Positions 1-8,278 are shown, counted from the first letter of the stretch. The stretch: 64,000 nucleotides of DNA from Streptomyces platensis (GCF_008704855.1 NZ_CP023691.1:5890001-5954000), one strand, 5' to 3'. Notes: generated by a model not told the origin, from the letters alone. Program-made: numbers and translations.

Positions 1-254
1 GGGTGCTCGCTTTCTCCGTCCCCCACCCGCAGCGCGGCGGCCGACGCCCCGCTGCCGACGACCGACCGCGCCGCGACCACGTCACCCTCCCCGACCGGAC
101 CCGGCTCCCCATCGCTCGCTGGGAGTTCGCCACCGACTGCTGGGAGAAGCACCTCAGCCGCGCGGGCTTCTGGCTCACCGCGTCCCAGGAGTTCCACGAC
201 CCCCGCATGGGCCACTGGCCCACCACCTTGCTGATCCGCGCCCGCAAGCTCTGA
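1..254 (+). CDS. C-terminal fragment of a class I SAM-dependent methyltransferase
   Basis: This is the 3' end of a gene cut by the left window edge; the reading frame (first full codon at 3) is open from base 1, so the GTG at 3 is probably internal. The visible FSVPHP stretch resembles the strand that follows the 'GG.lvfSv.HP' turn near the end of the Methyltransf_11 fold. The rest reads as the C-terminal cap, with the aromatic pattern W-E-F..C-W and G-F-W. Substrate cannot be judged because the SAM-binding half lies outside the window. The next gene starts 35 bases downstream on the same strand, so the two may be co-transcribed. Family assignment is an inference from a short tail. Confidence 0.55.
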   Translation, partial: VLAFSVPHPQRGGRRPAADDRPRRDHVTLPDRTRLPIARWEFATDCWEKHLSRAGFWLTASQEFHDPRMGHWPTTLLIRARKL

Positions 255-289
255 CAGCCGTTCGCCCCGGCGTCCCCTGGAGGAAACTG

Positions 290-841
290 ATGCGTCCGCC
301 CTACCTGCTCCTCGACATCGACGGCGTTCTCATTCCCTTCCCCGGCGCAGACGGCTCGATCCCGTCCACCCACTCCCGCCACGAGGTCGTTCCTACTGGC
401 CGGAGTGCCGACAACCCGGTCACCGTCTGGCTCGACCCCGCCCACAGCCCCATGCTCATGGACGTGATCCGTACCGGCCTGGTCACCCCGGTCTGGTGCA
501 CCAGCTGGCGGCAGGACGCCGCCACCCTCATCGGGCCCCTACTGGGCCTCCCGCCTCTGCCGCACATCGACCTGCCGCGTCCGCAGATCACCACCAGCCA
601 CCCCAAGGGCTACCTGTGGAAACGCGACCACGTCGACGCATGGCTGGGCAACGCCCCCGCTGTCTGGATCGACGACGACTTCACCAGCCTCGACCACACC
701 TGGGCGGCGGAGCGCACCGTCAAAGGAACGGCGACTCTCCTCGTTCAGCCCGACCCACACCTCGGGCTGCAGGCCGAGCACCTGACAGAGGTCACGACGT
801 GGGTCTCGCAGTCACCCGCGGCCCGTGCGTCTGACGATTGA
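290..841 (+). CDS. HAD-like domain protein
   Basis: A 183-residue protein with a GGAGG-like ribosome site just before the ATG. The N-terminus carries LLDIDGVL, the DxDG(V/T) motif I of the haloacid dehalogenase superfamily (nucleophile Asp near residue 9). A later W-C-T-S-W supplies the motif II serine/threonine, K-G-Y the candidate motif III lysine, and W-I-D-D-D the acidic motif IV pair. All four elements are in order, so the protein is probably an active phosphotransferase or phosphatase. It resembles the short 'HAD domain in Swiss army knife RNA repair'-like proteins common in Streptomyces. The substrate is unknown. It ends at a strong stem-loop. Confidence 0.75.
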   Translation: MRPPYLLLDIDGVLIPFPGADGSIPSTHSRHEVVPTGRSADNPVTVWLDPAHSPMLMDVIRTGLVTPVWCTSWRQDAATLIGPLLGLPPLPHIDLPRPQITTSHPKGYLWKRDHVDAWLGNAPAVWIDDDFTSLDHTWAAERTVKGTATLLVQPDPHLGLQAEHLTEVTTWVSQSPAARASDD

Positions 842-872
842 TGCCCTCGCTGCCACGGGCAGCGAGGGCATC
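840..872 (+). terminator. Hairpin at the end of the HAD-like gene
   Basis: A perfect 15-bp inverted repeat (840-854 and 858-872) with a 3-base loop overlaps the stop codon of the HAD-like gene. No U-tract follows, which is usual for Streptomyces terminators. It probably ends the rightward transcript before the oppositely oriented sodN. Confidence 0.7.
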
Positions 873-1038
873 ACGTTCGCCATTCAGAAACTGAACGGAA
901 GGCATCGTTTCCTCAGGGAACGAGCCGGGCGTTCCCCGAGGGAACACTTCTGCTGCCGTAGAAGAAGACCGCACCCGCTCCGTCACGGCCGCCGTGCTCG
1001 GCGGTATGCGGACCGGGTGCGGACAGATCGGCTGGGCC

Positions 1039-1060
1039 GGACCCGCGAAGCCGCGGGTCC
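1039..1060 (-). terminator. Hairpin downstream of sodN
   Basis: A perfect 9-bp GC-rich inverted repeat (GGACCCGCG / CGCGGGTCC) with a 4-base loop lies 13 bases past the sodN stop on the leftward strand, placed as expected for the sodN terminator. Confidence 0.6.
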
Positions 1061-1072
1061 GCCTGTGCCGGG

Positions 1073-1468
1073 TCAGGCCTTCTTGGTCTCCCAGAAGATC
1101 TTGTCGATCTGGGCGATGTAGTCCAGAGCCTTCTGGCCGGTCGCCGGGTCGTTGGAACCCTTGGCGGCGCTGAGCGCCTTCAGGGTGTCGTTGACCAGCT
1201 GGTGCAGCTCCGGGTACTTCTCGAAGTGCGGGGGCTTGAAGTAGTCGCTCCACAGCACCGAGACGTGGTGCTTGGCCAGCTCGGCGCGCTGTTCCTTGAT
1301 CAGGACGGCGCGGGTGCGGAAGTCCGCGTCCTCGTTGGCCTGGTACTTCTCCTGGACGGCCTTGACCGACTCGGCCTCGATGCGGGCCTGGGCCGGGTCG
1401 TAGACGCCGCAGGGCAGGTCGCAGTGGGCGCTGACCTTCACCTTGGGGGCGAACAGGCGCGAAAGCAT
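1073..1468 (-). CDS. sodN: Nickel-containing superoxide dismutase precursor
   Basis: NiSOD disproportionates superoxide in the cytoplasm using a single Ni ion. The 131-residue protein shows the diagnostic nickel hook HCDLPCGVY at residues 15-23, where His15, Cys16 and Cys20 of the precursor become the Ni ligands of the mature enzyme. Residues 1-14 form the propeptide that must be removed to free His15. The helical remainder matches the family length. A GAGGAAGGA ribosome site precedes the ATG. The gene is divergent from sodX, which encodes the processing peptidase. In Streptomyces sodN expression needs nickel and is linked to the Nur regulator; no Nur box was confidently placed here. Confidence 0.97.
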   Translation of the reverse strand: MLSRLFAPKVKVSAHCDLPCGVYDPAQARIEAESVKAVQEKYQANEDADFRTRAVLIKEQRAELAKHHVSVLWSDYFKPPHFEKYPELHQLVNDTLKALSAAKGSNDPATGQKALDYIAQIDKIFWETKKA

Positions 1469-1620
1469 GTTCAGTCCTTCCTCGTGATCGTCTTCTCAGG
1501 TGCGAGATTACTCGGTGCGGGAAGGCTTTTCTCGGGCGGGCCGGGGGTCTTAGGGCAAAAGTCCGGTGTCACGCCGGGACTGTTGGAGGATGGGCCGGTG
1601 AGCGAAGCGAGATGGGGGTG

Positions 1621-1641
1621 CCCCCGGACGGAGTCCGGGGG
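1621..1641. repeat. Inverted repeat in the sodX leader
   Basis: A perfect 9-bp inverted repeat (CCCCCGGAC / GTCCGGGGG) with a 3-base loop sits 23 bases before the sodX ATG. The flanking 'gcgaagcgagatggggg' context resembles a dispersed intergenic repeat recalled from Streptomyces genomes. In the mRNA it could fold just upstream of the ribosome site. Confidence 0.55.
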
Positions 1642-1664
1642 AGGGTCGGACCGGGAGGTACGGG

Positions 1665-2129
1665 ATGGCGGAGCGGGTACACGAGCGCGAGCCCGAGCGG
1701 GACGCGGACGCGGGGCAGGAGCGGGGCGGCCTCCTTCGTGCCTTCGGGCTGGCCGAGGTGTACAACCCGTCGATGGTGCCGACGCTCCGGCCCGGGGACC
1801 AGCTGGTGGTCCGGTACGGGGCGGCGGTGCGGACCGGTGACGTGGTCGTGCTGCGGCATCCGTTCCGGCAGGATCTGCTGATCGTCAAGCGGGCCGTGCA
1901 GCGGCGCGACGGCGGCTGGTGGGTCCAGGGGGACAATCCGTTCGTCGAGAACGACAGCCGCGAATTCGGGGTGGTCCCGGACGAACTGGTCATCGCCCGC
2001 GCCTGGGTCCGGGTGCGGCCGCCGCGGGGCATTCAGCGGTCGGTGGCCGGGGTGCTGTCCTGGGTCGTCTCGGCGGTCCGGCCGGTACGGGCCGCGCGCT
2101 CGCTCTCCAGGCGCTTGCGGGCGCGGTAG
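1665..2129 (+). CDS. sodX: NiSOD maturation signal-peptidase-like protease
   Basis: SodX is the S24/S26-like serine peptidase that removes the NiSOD propeptide. The 154-residue protein shows the signal peptidase I signature YNPSMVPTL with nucleophile Ser36, and the general-base lysine in LIVKRAV (Lys75). The W-V-Q-G-D-N-P stretch is the conserved GDN region. The ATG at 1665 was chosen because it follows a GGGAGG site; residues 1-25 are charged and variable. The last ~32 codons overlap the end of the convergent CGNR gene by 97 bases. Divergence from sodN fits paired expression of substrate and protease. Confidence 0.93.
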   Translation: MAERVHEREPERDADAGQERGGLLRAFGLAEVYNPSMVPTLRPGDQLVVRYGAAVRTGDVVVLRHPFRQDLLIVKRAVQRRDGGWWVQGDNPFVENDSREFGVVPDELVIARAWVRVRPPRGIQRSVAGVLSWVVSAVRPVRAARSLSRRLRAR

Positions 2130-2662
2130 GCGGCGACATTGGCGCGGGTGGCGCAGCGGTCGGAGCAGTAGCGCCGGGAGCGGTTGGTCGAGGTGTCCAG
2201 GTAGACGTTGCGGCACGGCCGCGCCTCACAGATGCCCAGCCGGTCCACACCGAGCTCGGTGAGGTGGAAGGCCAGCCCCATACAGGCGGTCGCGGTGAAG
2301 CCGGCGGTCGCGTTGGCGGCGTGGTCGGCGATGTGCATGTGCCAGTCGGGGCGGCCGTTGTCGTTCCGGAACTCATGGCCGGAGATCTGCGGGCTGACGG
2401 GGAACTCCATCATCAGGGCGTTGAGGAGGTCCACGGCCAGCACCTCGTCACCGGCGTCGGCGGCCTCGAAGACGGCGCGCAGCCGGGCGCGGACCGTGCG
2501 CAGCCTGGTGACGTCGCTTTCGGTCGCGCGCCGGGCGGCCTGCTGGGCCGGGCCGAAGAGCTCCCGGACGACCTCGACCGAGGTGAGGGTGTCGGTGCCG
2601 CGCTCGGGCTGTTCGGTGTTGACCAGTCGCACGGCATAGTCCGAGTAATAGGCCAGTTCCAC
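2033..2662 (-). CDS. CGNR zinc-finger transcriptional regulator
   Basis: A 209-residue protein with the two-part layout of the CGNR/ABATE family: an N-terminal ~150-residue stress-sensing domain, then a C-terminal zinc finger. The finger reads ICEARPC...NRSRRYCSDRCATRANVAAYRAR, giving C-x5-C and C-x3-C zinc ligands and a basic helix; the eponymous 'CGNR' is CATR here. It starts near the shared promoter region with the divergent methyltransferase, which holds a 12-bp inverted repeat likely to be its operator. The 3' end overlaps sodX. It probably regulates the methyltransferase and/or itself. The ligand is unknown. Confidence 0.85.
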   Translation of the reverse strand: MELAYYSDYAVRLVNTEQPERGTDTLTSVEVVRELFGPAQQAARRATESDVTRLRTVRARLRAVFEAADAGDEVLAVDLLNALMMEFPVSPQISGHEFRNDNGRPDWHMHIADHAANATAGFTATACMGLAFHLTELGVDRLGICEARPCRNVYLDTSTNRSRRYCSDRCATRANVAAYRARKRLESERAARTGRTAETTQDSTPATDR

Positions 2663-2702
2663 TTGTAGTCCTTACGGGCGAAGGCTAAGGTACGGATGCA
2701 TG

Positions 2703-2731
2703 CTCGTAGTAAGGGGCGTCCTCACTACGAG
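2703..2731. promoter_or_regulatory. Inverted-repeat operator candidate between CGNR regulator and methyltransferase
   Basis: Arms CTCGTAGTAAGG and CCTCACTACGAG (11 of 12 pairs match) are separated by five bases. The site lies in the 94-bp divergent spacer, 41 bases from the CGNR start and 26 bases from the methyltransferase start. Position and symmetry suggest an operator, most simply for the adjacent CGNR regulator. The protein is inferred; only the symmetry is seen. Confidence 0.5.
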
Positions 2732-2756
2732 GGTATTACGGCCTGGAGGGGAAGCG

Positions 2757-3518
2757 ATGACCGAGACCGTCGTCGGCGCCGATTGGCAAGCCTGGCAGAA
2801 CAGTTGGGACCGCCAGCAGGAGTGGTACCTCCCCGACCGCGAGGAGCGGTTCCGGGTGATGCTGGACATGGTCGAGGCCCTGGTGGGCCCCGCGCCCCGG
2901 GTACTGGATCTGGCATGCGGCACGGGCAGTATCTCCGACCGGCTGCTGAAGCGTTTCCCCGAGGCCCGGAGTGTGGGCGTCGATCTGGATCCCGCGCTGC
3001 TGGCCATCGCGGAAGGGTACTTCGAAGGCGAGCCCCGGGTCCGCTTCGTGCGGGCCGATCTCAAGGACCCCCGGTGGACCGAGAAGCTGCCGCACGACAC
3101 CTACGACGCGGTGCTCACCGCCACCGCGCTGCACTGGCTGCACACCGAGGATCTGCGCGCGCTCTACGGGCAGCTCGGCACGCTGGTGCGGGACGGCGGC
3201 GTTTTCATGAACGCCGACCACATGCCCGACGAGGGCACCCCGCGGATCAACGCCGCCGAGCGGGTCTTCCGGCATGCGCGGATGGACGCGGCGCAGGCGG
3301 CCGGCGCCGTCGGCTGGGCCGAGTGGTGGCAGCTGGCGGCCGCCGATCCGCGGCTGGCCGCGCCGACCGCCGAGCGCTTCGAGATCTACGGCGAGCACGC
3401 GGACGGCGACACCCCGTCGGCCGCGTGGCACGCCGCCGTGCTGCGCGACGCGGGCTTCGCGGAGGCCCGGCCGGTATGGGCCTCGCCCACCGACGCCCTG
3501 GTGCTGGGCCTGAAGTAG
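2757..3518 (+). CDS. Class I SAM-dependent methyltransferase
   Basis: A 253-residue protein starting at an ATG behind GGAGGGG; the longer upstream reading lacks a ribosome site. Motif I is VLDLACGTGSIS (about residues 48-59), followed by the acidic VGVDLD that binds the SAM ribose, then FVRADLKD and the 'YDAVLTATALHWL' motif IV/post-motif region. This is the Methyltransf_25/11 small-molecule type. It is divergent from the CGNR regulator and may be its target. The substrate is not evident. Confidence 0.85.
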   Translation: MTETVVGADWQAWQNSWDRQQEWYLPDREERFRVMLDMVEALVGPAPRVLDLACGTGSISDRLLKRFPEARSVGVDLDPALLAIAEGYFEGEPRVRFVRADLKDPRWTEKLPHDTYDAVLTATALHWLHTEDLRALYGQLGTLVRDGGVFMNADHMPDEGTPRINAAERVFRHARMDAAQAAGAVGWAEWWQLAAADPRLAAPTAERFEIYGEHADGDTPSAAWHAAVLRDAGFAEARPVWASPTDALVLGLK

Positions 3519-3527
3519 ACCGCCCCG

Positions 3528-3590
3528 GCAACAACGGAGCGCGCCGCCGCGGTGGAACCTCTCCACCGCGACGGCGCGCTCCGTTGTTGC
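3528..3590. terminator. Long bidirectional terminator hairpin
   Basis: Two 29-base arms (3528-3556 and 3562-3590) pair with a single mismatch around a 5-base loop. The element lies exactly between the convergent methyltransferase and ABC ATPase genes and touches the latter's stop codon, so it can terminate both transcripts. Confidence 0.9.
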
Positions 3591-4393
3591 TACAGCACCT
3601 TCGACAGGAACGACTTCGTCCGCTCGTGCTGCGGGTTGCCGAGGACCTCGCGCGGGTGGCCGGATTCGACCACCACACCGTCGTCCATGAAGACCAGCGA
3701 GTCGCCGACCTCCCGGGCGAAGCCCATCTCATGGGTCACGACGATCATCGTCATACCGTCCGCGGCCAGGTCCTTCATGACGTCCAGGACGTCACCGACC
3801 AGCTCCGGGTCGAGGGCCGAGGTCGGCTCGTCGAAGAGCATCAGCTTCGGCTCCATCGCCAGCGCACGGGCGATGGCGACGCGCTGCTGCTGGCCGCCGG
3901 AGAGCTGCGAGGGGTAGTTCCCCGCCTTGTCGGACAGGCCGACGCGGTCCAGGAGCTTGACCGCCCGTTCCCGGGCGGCGGACTTCGACTCGCCCTTGAC
4001 CTGGATCGGCGCCTCCATGATGTTCTCCACCGCGGTCATGTGCGGGAAGAGGTTGAAGCGCTGGAAGACCATGCCGATGTCCCGGCGGCGGGCGGCGACC
4101 TCCTTGTCGCGCAGCTCGTAGAGCTTGCCGTTGTGCTCGCGGTAGCCGACCAGTTCACCGTCGACGGACAGTCGCCCGGCGTTGACCTTCTCCAGGTGGT
4201 TGATGCAGCGCAGGAACGTCGACTTGCCGGAGCCGGACGGGCCGATCAGGCAGAAGACCTCCCGCGGCGCCACCTCCAGATCGATGCCCTTGAGGATGTG
4301 GGCCGCGCCGAAGGACTTGTGGACGCCCTCGGCCTTGACCATCGGGCCGCCGCTGGTGCCCGCGGCCTTGGTCGTCGTCATCTTGCTGGTCAT
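3590..4393 (-). CDS. Polar amino acid ABC transporter ATP-binding protein
   Basis: ATPase subunit of a polar/acidic amino acid importer. Of its 267 residues, Walker A is GPSGSGKST (51-59), the signature is LSGGQQQR, and Walker B ends LMLFDEPTSALDPE, followed by the D-loop and the switch histidine in VTHEMGFA. The sequence is close to GlnQ/GluA proteins. The real ATG is at 4393 and overlaps the permease stop by four bases (ATGA), which implies translational coupling; the longer open frame upstream is a shadow of the permease gene. It is the last gene of a lipoprotein-permease-ATPase operon. Confidence 0.93.
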   Translation of the reverse strand: MTSKMTTTKAAGTSGGPMVKAEGVHKSFGAAHILKGIDLEVAPREVFCLIGPSGSGKSTFLRCINHLEKVNAGRLSVDGELVGYREHNGKLYELRDKEVAARRRDIGMVFQRFNLFPHMTAVENIMEAPIQVKGESKSAARERAVKLLDRVGLSDKAGNYPSQLSGGQQQRVAIARALAMEPKLMLFDEPTSALDPELVGDVLDVMKDLAADGMTMIVVTHEMGFAREVGDSLVFMDDGVVVESGHPREVLGNPQHERTKSFLSKVL

Positions 4394-5328
4394 GCCGCAC
4401 CTCCGGCGGAGCGGTTGAAGCCGCCGGACAGCTTCGCCTTGGCGCGCTGGAGCGGAGTGAGCGGGAGCTGCCGGCTGGAGCCGCGGGCGTAGTAGCGCTC
4501 CAGGTAGTACTGGCCGATGCTCAGCACCGTCGTCGCGATCAGGTACCAGGCGGCGGCGAGGATCAGCATCTCCACCACGACGCCGGAGTCCCGGCCGACG
4601 TTCTGGGCGGCCTGGAGCAGGTCGTAGTACTGGACCGCGATGACCAGCGAGGAGGTCTTCAGCATGTTGATGACCTCGTTGCCGGTCGGCGGCACGATCA
4701 CCCGCATCGCCTGCGGCACGATGATCCGGCGCAGCGTCTTGGCGTGGCTCATGCCCAGCGCGTGCGCCGCCTCGGTCTGGCCCTCGTCGACGGCGTTGAG
4801 GCCGGCCCGGCAGATCTCCGCCATGTACGCCGCCTCGTTGAGGCCGAGGCCCAGCAGCGCGCACAGGAACGGGGTCATGAAGTCCGACCACTCGTCCTTG
4901 TAGATCGGCATGATGTCGATGTACTGGAAGACGAGGCCCAGGTTGAACCAGAGGAACAGCTGGACGTAGACCGGGGTGCCGCGGAAGAACCAGACGTAGA
5001 ACCAGGCGACGGTCGAGGTGACCGGGTTCTTGGACTGGCGCATCACGGCCAGGATGACGCCGCCCACGATGCCGATGATCATCGAGAGCACGGTGATCAG
5101 CAGGGTGTTCCGCAGACCCTTGAGGATGTCCGCGTTGAACATGTACTGGGGAATGGCGTCCCAGTTGACGTCCGCGGTGGCGAAGGCCCTGCCGAGCAGA
5201 GCGATCAGCCCGATGACGACGATCGCCGCCACCCAGCGTCCGTAATGGCGTACGGGGATGGCTTTGAGGGACTGGGGCGGCGGAGCATCTGCCGGCGGCT
5301 GGGCCGACTTGTCGACGTCAACTGACAC
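4390..5328 (-). CDS. Polar amino acid ABC transporter permease
   Basis: A 312-residue HisM/GlnP-type permease. The N-terminus is cytoplasmic and proline-rich, then comes a membrane segment near residues 31-50 and further segments from about 90. The EAA coupling loop reads EAAHALGMSHAKTLRRIIVPQAMRVIVPP, typical of polar amino acid permeases. Only one permease is present, so it probably works as a homodimer. It lies 62 bases after the lipoprotein gene and overlaps the ATPase gene by four bases, forming one operon. Confidence 0.93.
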   Translation of the reverse strand: MSVDVDKSAQPPADAPPPQSLKAIPVRHYGRWVAAIVVIGLIALLGRAFATADVNWDAIPQYMFNADILKGLRNTLLITVLSMIIGIVGGVILAVMRQSKNPVTSTVAWFYVWFFRGTPVYVQLFLWFNLGLVFQYIDIMPIYKDEWSDFMTPFLCALLGLGLNEAAYMAEICRAGLNAVDEGQTEAAHALGMSHAKTLRRIIVPQAMRVIVPPTGNEVINMLKTSSLVIAVQYYDLLQAAQNVGRDSGVVVEMLILAAAWYLIATTVLSIGQYYLERYYARGSSRQLPLTPLQRAKAKLSGGFNRSAGGAA

Positions 5329-5390
5329 GGGTGTTGCCTTTCAGCATTCGGCGGGAGGTGCGCGGAGCGGATGGGGCGGCGTTCGGCGGC

Positions 5391-6362
5391 TCAGCCGCCA
5401 TTGAGCTGCACCTTCTTGACCGCGGCGTCCTTGACGTCCCACTTGTCCAGGACCTTGGCGTACGAGCCGTTCTTGATCGCGCCTTCCACGGCGGCCTTCA
5501 GCGCGTCCCGCAGCTTTTCCTGGCCCTTGGGGATCGCGATGCCGTACGGGGCCGCCTTCAGCGGCGCGCCGCCGACCATCTGGAAGTCCTTGCCGTGGCC
5601 GGAGACCTTCACCGCGTACGCCGCGACCGGGTAGTCGCTGGAGACGGCGTCCACGCCGCCGGTACGCAGCCGGGTCTGGGCCTCGGAGTCGTTGTCGAAC
5701 GCCTCGATGGCGATCGGCTCCGAGTCGTTGGACTCACAGGCCTTCGACTTGTCCTTGGCCAGGTCGTGCGAGACCGTGCCGCGCTGCACCGCGATCTTCT
5801 TGCCGCACAGCGTTTCCCAGCCGTCGACGCCGTTGGTCTTGCCCTTGCGGGTGTAGAGCGAGACACCGACGTTGAGGTAGTCGATGAAGTCGACGCCCTT
5901 GCCGATCTTCTTGCCGGTGTTGCTGTCGATGCCCTCCTGGCGCTCCTTGGTGTCCGTCATCGCCGACATCGCGATGTCGTAGCGCTTGGACTTCAGACCG
6001 CCCATGAGGGTGTCGAAGGTGGCGTTGTTGAAGTTGAGCTTGATGCCCAGCTCCTTGCTCATCGCCGCCGCGAGATCCGGGTCGATGCCCTCGATCCTGC
6101 CGTTGGAGCGGAACTCCACCGGCTTGTAGGTGATGTCCGAGCCGACCTGGAGGAAGCCCTTTTCCTGGACGTCCTTGGGCAGCGTCTTGAACAGCGGGGC
6201 ATTGACGTTGCGGCTCTTCTTCGCCTCACGCTTGGCGATGGCCTCATTCGTCTGGTCGCCGCAGGCGCTGAGCAACAGCAGCGAGGCGGCGACCGCGGTC
6301 GCTGCGGCCACGGCTGTGCGAGACCTGCCGGCGGCCGTGCGACGTGTGGTGCTTGCGGTCAT
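5391..6362 (-). CDS. Glutamate/polar amino acid-binding lipoprotein
   Basis: Substrate-binding lipoprotein of the ABC importer encoded downstream. The ATG at 6362 follows AGGAGG. Residues 1-33 form a signal peptide with two arginines and an LLLLSAC lipobox that makes Cys34 the lipidated residue. The mature part is an SBP_bac_3 fold, seen in FLQVGSDITYKPVEF, GIDPDLAAAMSKELGI and AMSAMTDTKERQEGIDS. This family usually binds glutamate, glutamine or related amino acids, but the exact ligand cannot be read from sequence. First gene of a three-gene leftward operon. Confidence 0.92.
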   Translation of the reverse strand: MTASTTRRTAAGRSRTAVAAATAVAASLLLLSACGDQTNEAIAKREAKKSRNVNAPLFKTLPKDVQEKGFLQVGSDITYKPVEFRSNGRIEGIDPDLAAAMSKELGIKLNFNNATFDTLMGGLKSKRYDIAMSAMTDTKERQEGIDSNTGKKIGKGVDFIDYLNVGVSLYTRKGKTNGVDGWETLCGKKIAVQRGTVSHDLAKDKSKACESNDSEPIAIEAFDNDSEAQTRLRTGGVDAVSSDYPVAAYAVKVSGHGKDFQMVGGAPLKAAPYGIAIPKGQEKLRDALKAAVEGAIKNGSYAKVLDKWDVKDAAVKKVQLNGG

Positions 6363-6893
6363 GCTGAGCCTCCTGCGGATGGAGAAGCCGACGTGACAAA
6401 AGGGCCGGGGCACACCTTCGGGCGTCGCGACCTCGGTTGGTGACGGAATCCTGCCATCCGGACTCCGGTATTCGGACTGTCGTTCAGGTCAAAATCGGAT
6501 AACGGACGGGGACGCCGAGGTGGCGGCCGGATGCCACACGGGAGCTTTCCCAGCGGTGAACGGCCCGGGACGGGCGGGTCCGCTCCGGGCATCTCGGAAT
6601 CCGGGACGGTGGAGAGCGCACTCTTCTGAGTTTTTTGCGTATTTCGCCGTTATTGTCGGAGCTCTGAACCCGAGGGTAATGAATCTGACTCGTCGGGGCC
6701 CGCGCCCGTCAGGTAGAAAGGTGCGTTACACCCCTCATCCGGGGCTCAGGGCGCGTGTGCGGCGCGCCCGGCGTCCGTACCTCCCCCCGCGCGGCAGGTA
6801 TCTGCCGAGCAGGGCGCGGACGCGGTGCCCGCCCACCCCTCAACCAGGGAGTGGCCACCCTCAGCAGATTTACGAATAAAAGGGGTAAGACAA
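6363..6893. promoter_or_regulatory. Divergent spacer between binding lipoprotein and malic enzyme genes
   Basis: About 530 bases without a supportable gene. It must hold the divergent promoters for the amino acid transporter operon (leftward) and malic enzyme (rightward). An A/T-richer patch with a TTTTTT run lies near 6631-6660. No recognisable riboswitch, tRNA or strong operator was identified. Confidence 0.5.
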
Positions 6894-8117
6894 GTGGCAG
6901 CGGAGATCGTCAATCCTCGCAGCGACAGCAAGAGCGGTACGGACGCGGACGGTGCGCCCGACGACGCCTTCGATCCGGCGTTCGCGCTGCATCGCGGCGG
7001 CAAGATGGCCATTCAGGCGACCGTGCCGGTCCGGGACAAGGACGACCTGTCCCTCGCCTACACACCGGGCGTCGCCAAGGTGTGCAGCGCCATCGCCGAG
7101 CAGCCCGAGCTGGTGCACGACTACACCTGGAAGTCCCAGGTCGTCGCCGTCGTCACGGACGGCACCGCGGTGCTGGGCCTGGGCGACATCGGCCCGGAGG
7201 CCTCCCTCCCCGTGATGGAGGGCAAGGCCATCCTCTTCAAGCAGTTCGGCGGCGTCGACGCGGTGCCGATCGCGCTCGGCACCACCGACACCGACGAGAT
7301 CATCGAGACCGTCGTCCGGATGGCGCCGTCCTTCGGCGGTGTCAACCTGGAGGACATCTCGGCGCCCCGGTGCTTCGAGATCGAGCGCCGCCTCCAGGAG
7401 GCGCTGGACATCCCGGTCTTCCACGACGACCAGCACGGCACCGCCGTGGTCACCCTGGCCGCCCTGCGCAACGCCGCGAAGCTCACGGACCGTTCGCTCG
7501 GTGCGCTGCGGGCGGTCATCTCGGGCGCCGGTGCGGCCGGTGTCGCCATCGCCAAGATCCTCATCGAGGCGGGCATCGGAGACGTCGCGGTGTGCGACCG
7601 CAAGGGCATCGTCTCCACCGACCGCGCCGACCTCACGGACGTCAAGCGCGAGGTGGCCGGCTTCACGAACAAGGGCGGGCTGACCGGTTCGCTGGAGGAC
7701 GCGCTGGACGGCGCCGATGTCTTCATCGGGGTCTCCGGCGGCACGGTGCCGGAGGAGGCGGTGGCGAAGATGGCGAAGGACTCGCTGATCTTCGCGATGG
7801 CCAACCCGACCCCGGAGATCCACCCGGACATCGCGCACAAGTACGCGGCCGTGGTCGCCACCGGGCGCAGCGACTACCCGAACCAGATCAACAACGTGCT
7901 GGCCTTCCCGGGCATCTTCGCCGGAGCCATGCAGGTGCGGGCGTCGCGGATCACCGAGGGCATGAAGCTCGCCGCCGCCGAGGCGCTGGCCGCCGTGGTC
8001 GCCGATGAGCTCAGCGCCGACCGGGTCATCCCCTCGCCGTTCGACGAGCGGGTCGCCCCGGCCGTCACCGCCGCCGTCGCGGCCGCCGCCCGCGCCGAGG
8101 GCGTGGCACGCCGCTGA
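6894..8117 (+). CDS. NAD(P)-dependent malic enzyme
   Basis: Oxidative decarboxylation of malate to pyruvate, linking the TCA cycle to pyruvate and NAD(P)H. The GTG at 6894 was chosen because it follows AAAAGGGG and gives a 407-residue protein of normal short bacterial length. Visible features are YTPGVAKVC (N-terminal malic domain), the catalytic region VFHDDQHGTAVV, the Rossmann motif SGAGAAGVAIAKIL, and FAMANPTPEI. The SDRADL-like end of strand beta-2 (CDRKG) suggests NAD preference but is not decisive. It stands alone, followed by a strong hairpin. Confidence 0.93.
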   Translation: MAAEIVNPRSDSKSGTDADGAPDDAFDPAFALHRGGKMAIQATVPVRDKDDLSLAYTPGVAKVCSAIAEQPELVHDYTWKSQVVAVVTDGTAVLGLGDIGPEASLPVMEGKAILFKQFGGVDAVPIALGTTDTDEIIETVVRMAPSFGGVNLEDISAPRCFEIERRLQEALDIPVFHDDQHGTAVVTLAALRNAAKLTDRSLGALRAVISGAGAAGVAIAKILIEAGIGDVAVCDRKGIVSTDRADLTDVKREVAGFTNKGGLTGSLEDALDGADVFIGVSGGTVPEEAVAKMAKDSLIFAMANPTPEIHPDIAHKYAAVVATGRSDYPNQINNVLAFPGIFAGAMQVRASRITEGMKLAAAEALAAVVADELSADRVIPSPFDERVAPAVTAAVAAAARAEGVARR

Positions 8118-8138
8118 CCGCCCCCCCCGCGCGGGGCG

Positions 8139-8194
8139 CACGACGACGGGCCGGGCCCGCACCTCTCAGGGGTGCGGGCCCGGCTCCGTCGTGG
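8139..8194 (+). terminator. Terminator hairpin after malic enzyme
   Basis: Long GC-rich arms (about 8139-8163 and 8171-8194) pair almost throughout around a short loop, 21 bases after the malic enzyme stop. No U-tract. Confidence 0.75.
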
Positions 8195-8278
8195 TGGCGG
8201 TGTGCGGCCGGGCCGACGCGGTGCGTGTCACACCCGTACGCGGTACCGCAGCGCCCGGCCGCGGCCTACGTTGGGATC

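Noticed and set aside
3590..4891. Longer version of the ABC ATPase starting at 4891
   Set aside because: The added residues are an out-of-frame reading of the permease gene; the ATG at 4393 gives a normal ATPase and an ATGA overlap.
6631..6660. TTTTTT-containing patch as a riboswitch or intrinsic terminator
   Set aside because: No GC-rich stem directly precedes it and no known riboswitch core was recognised.
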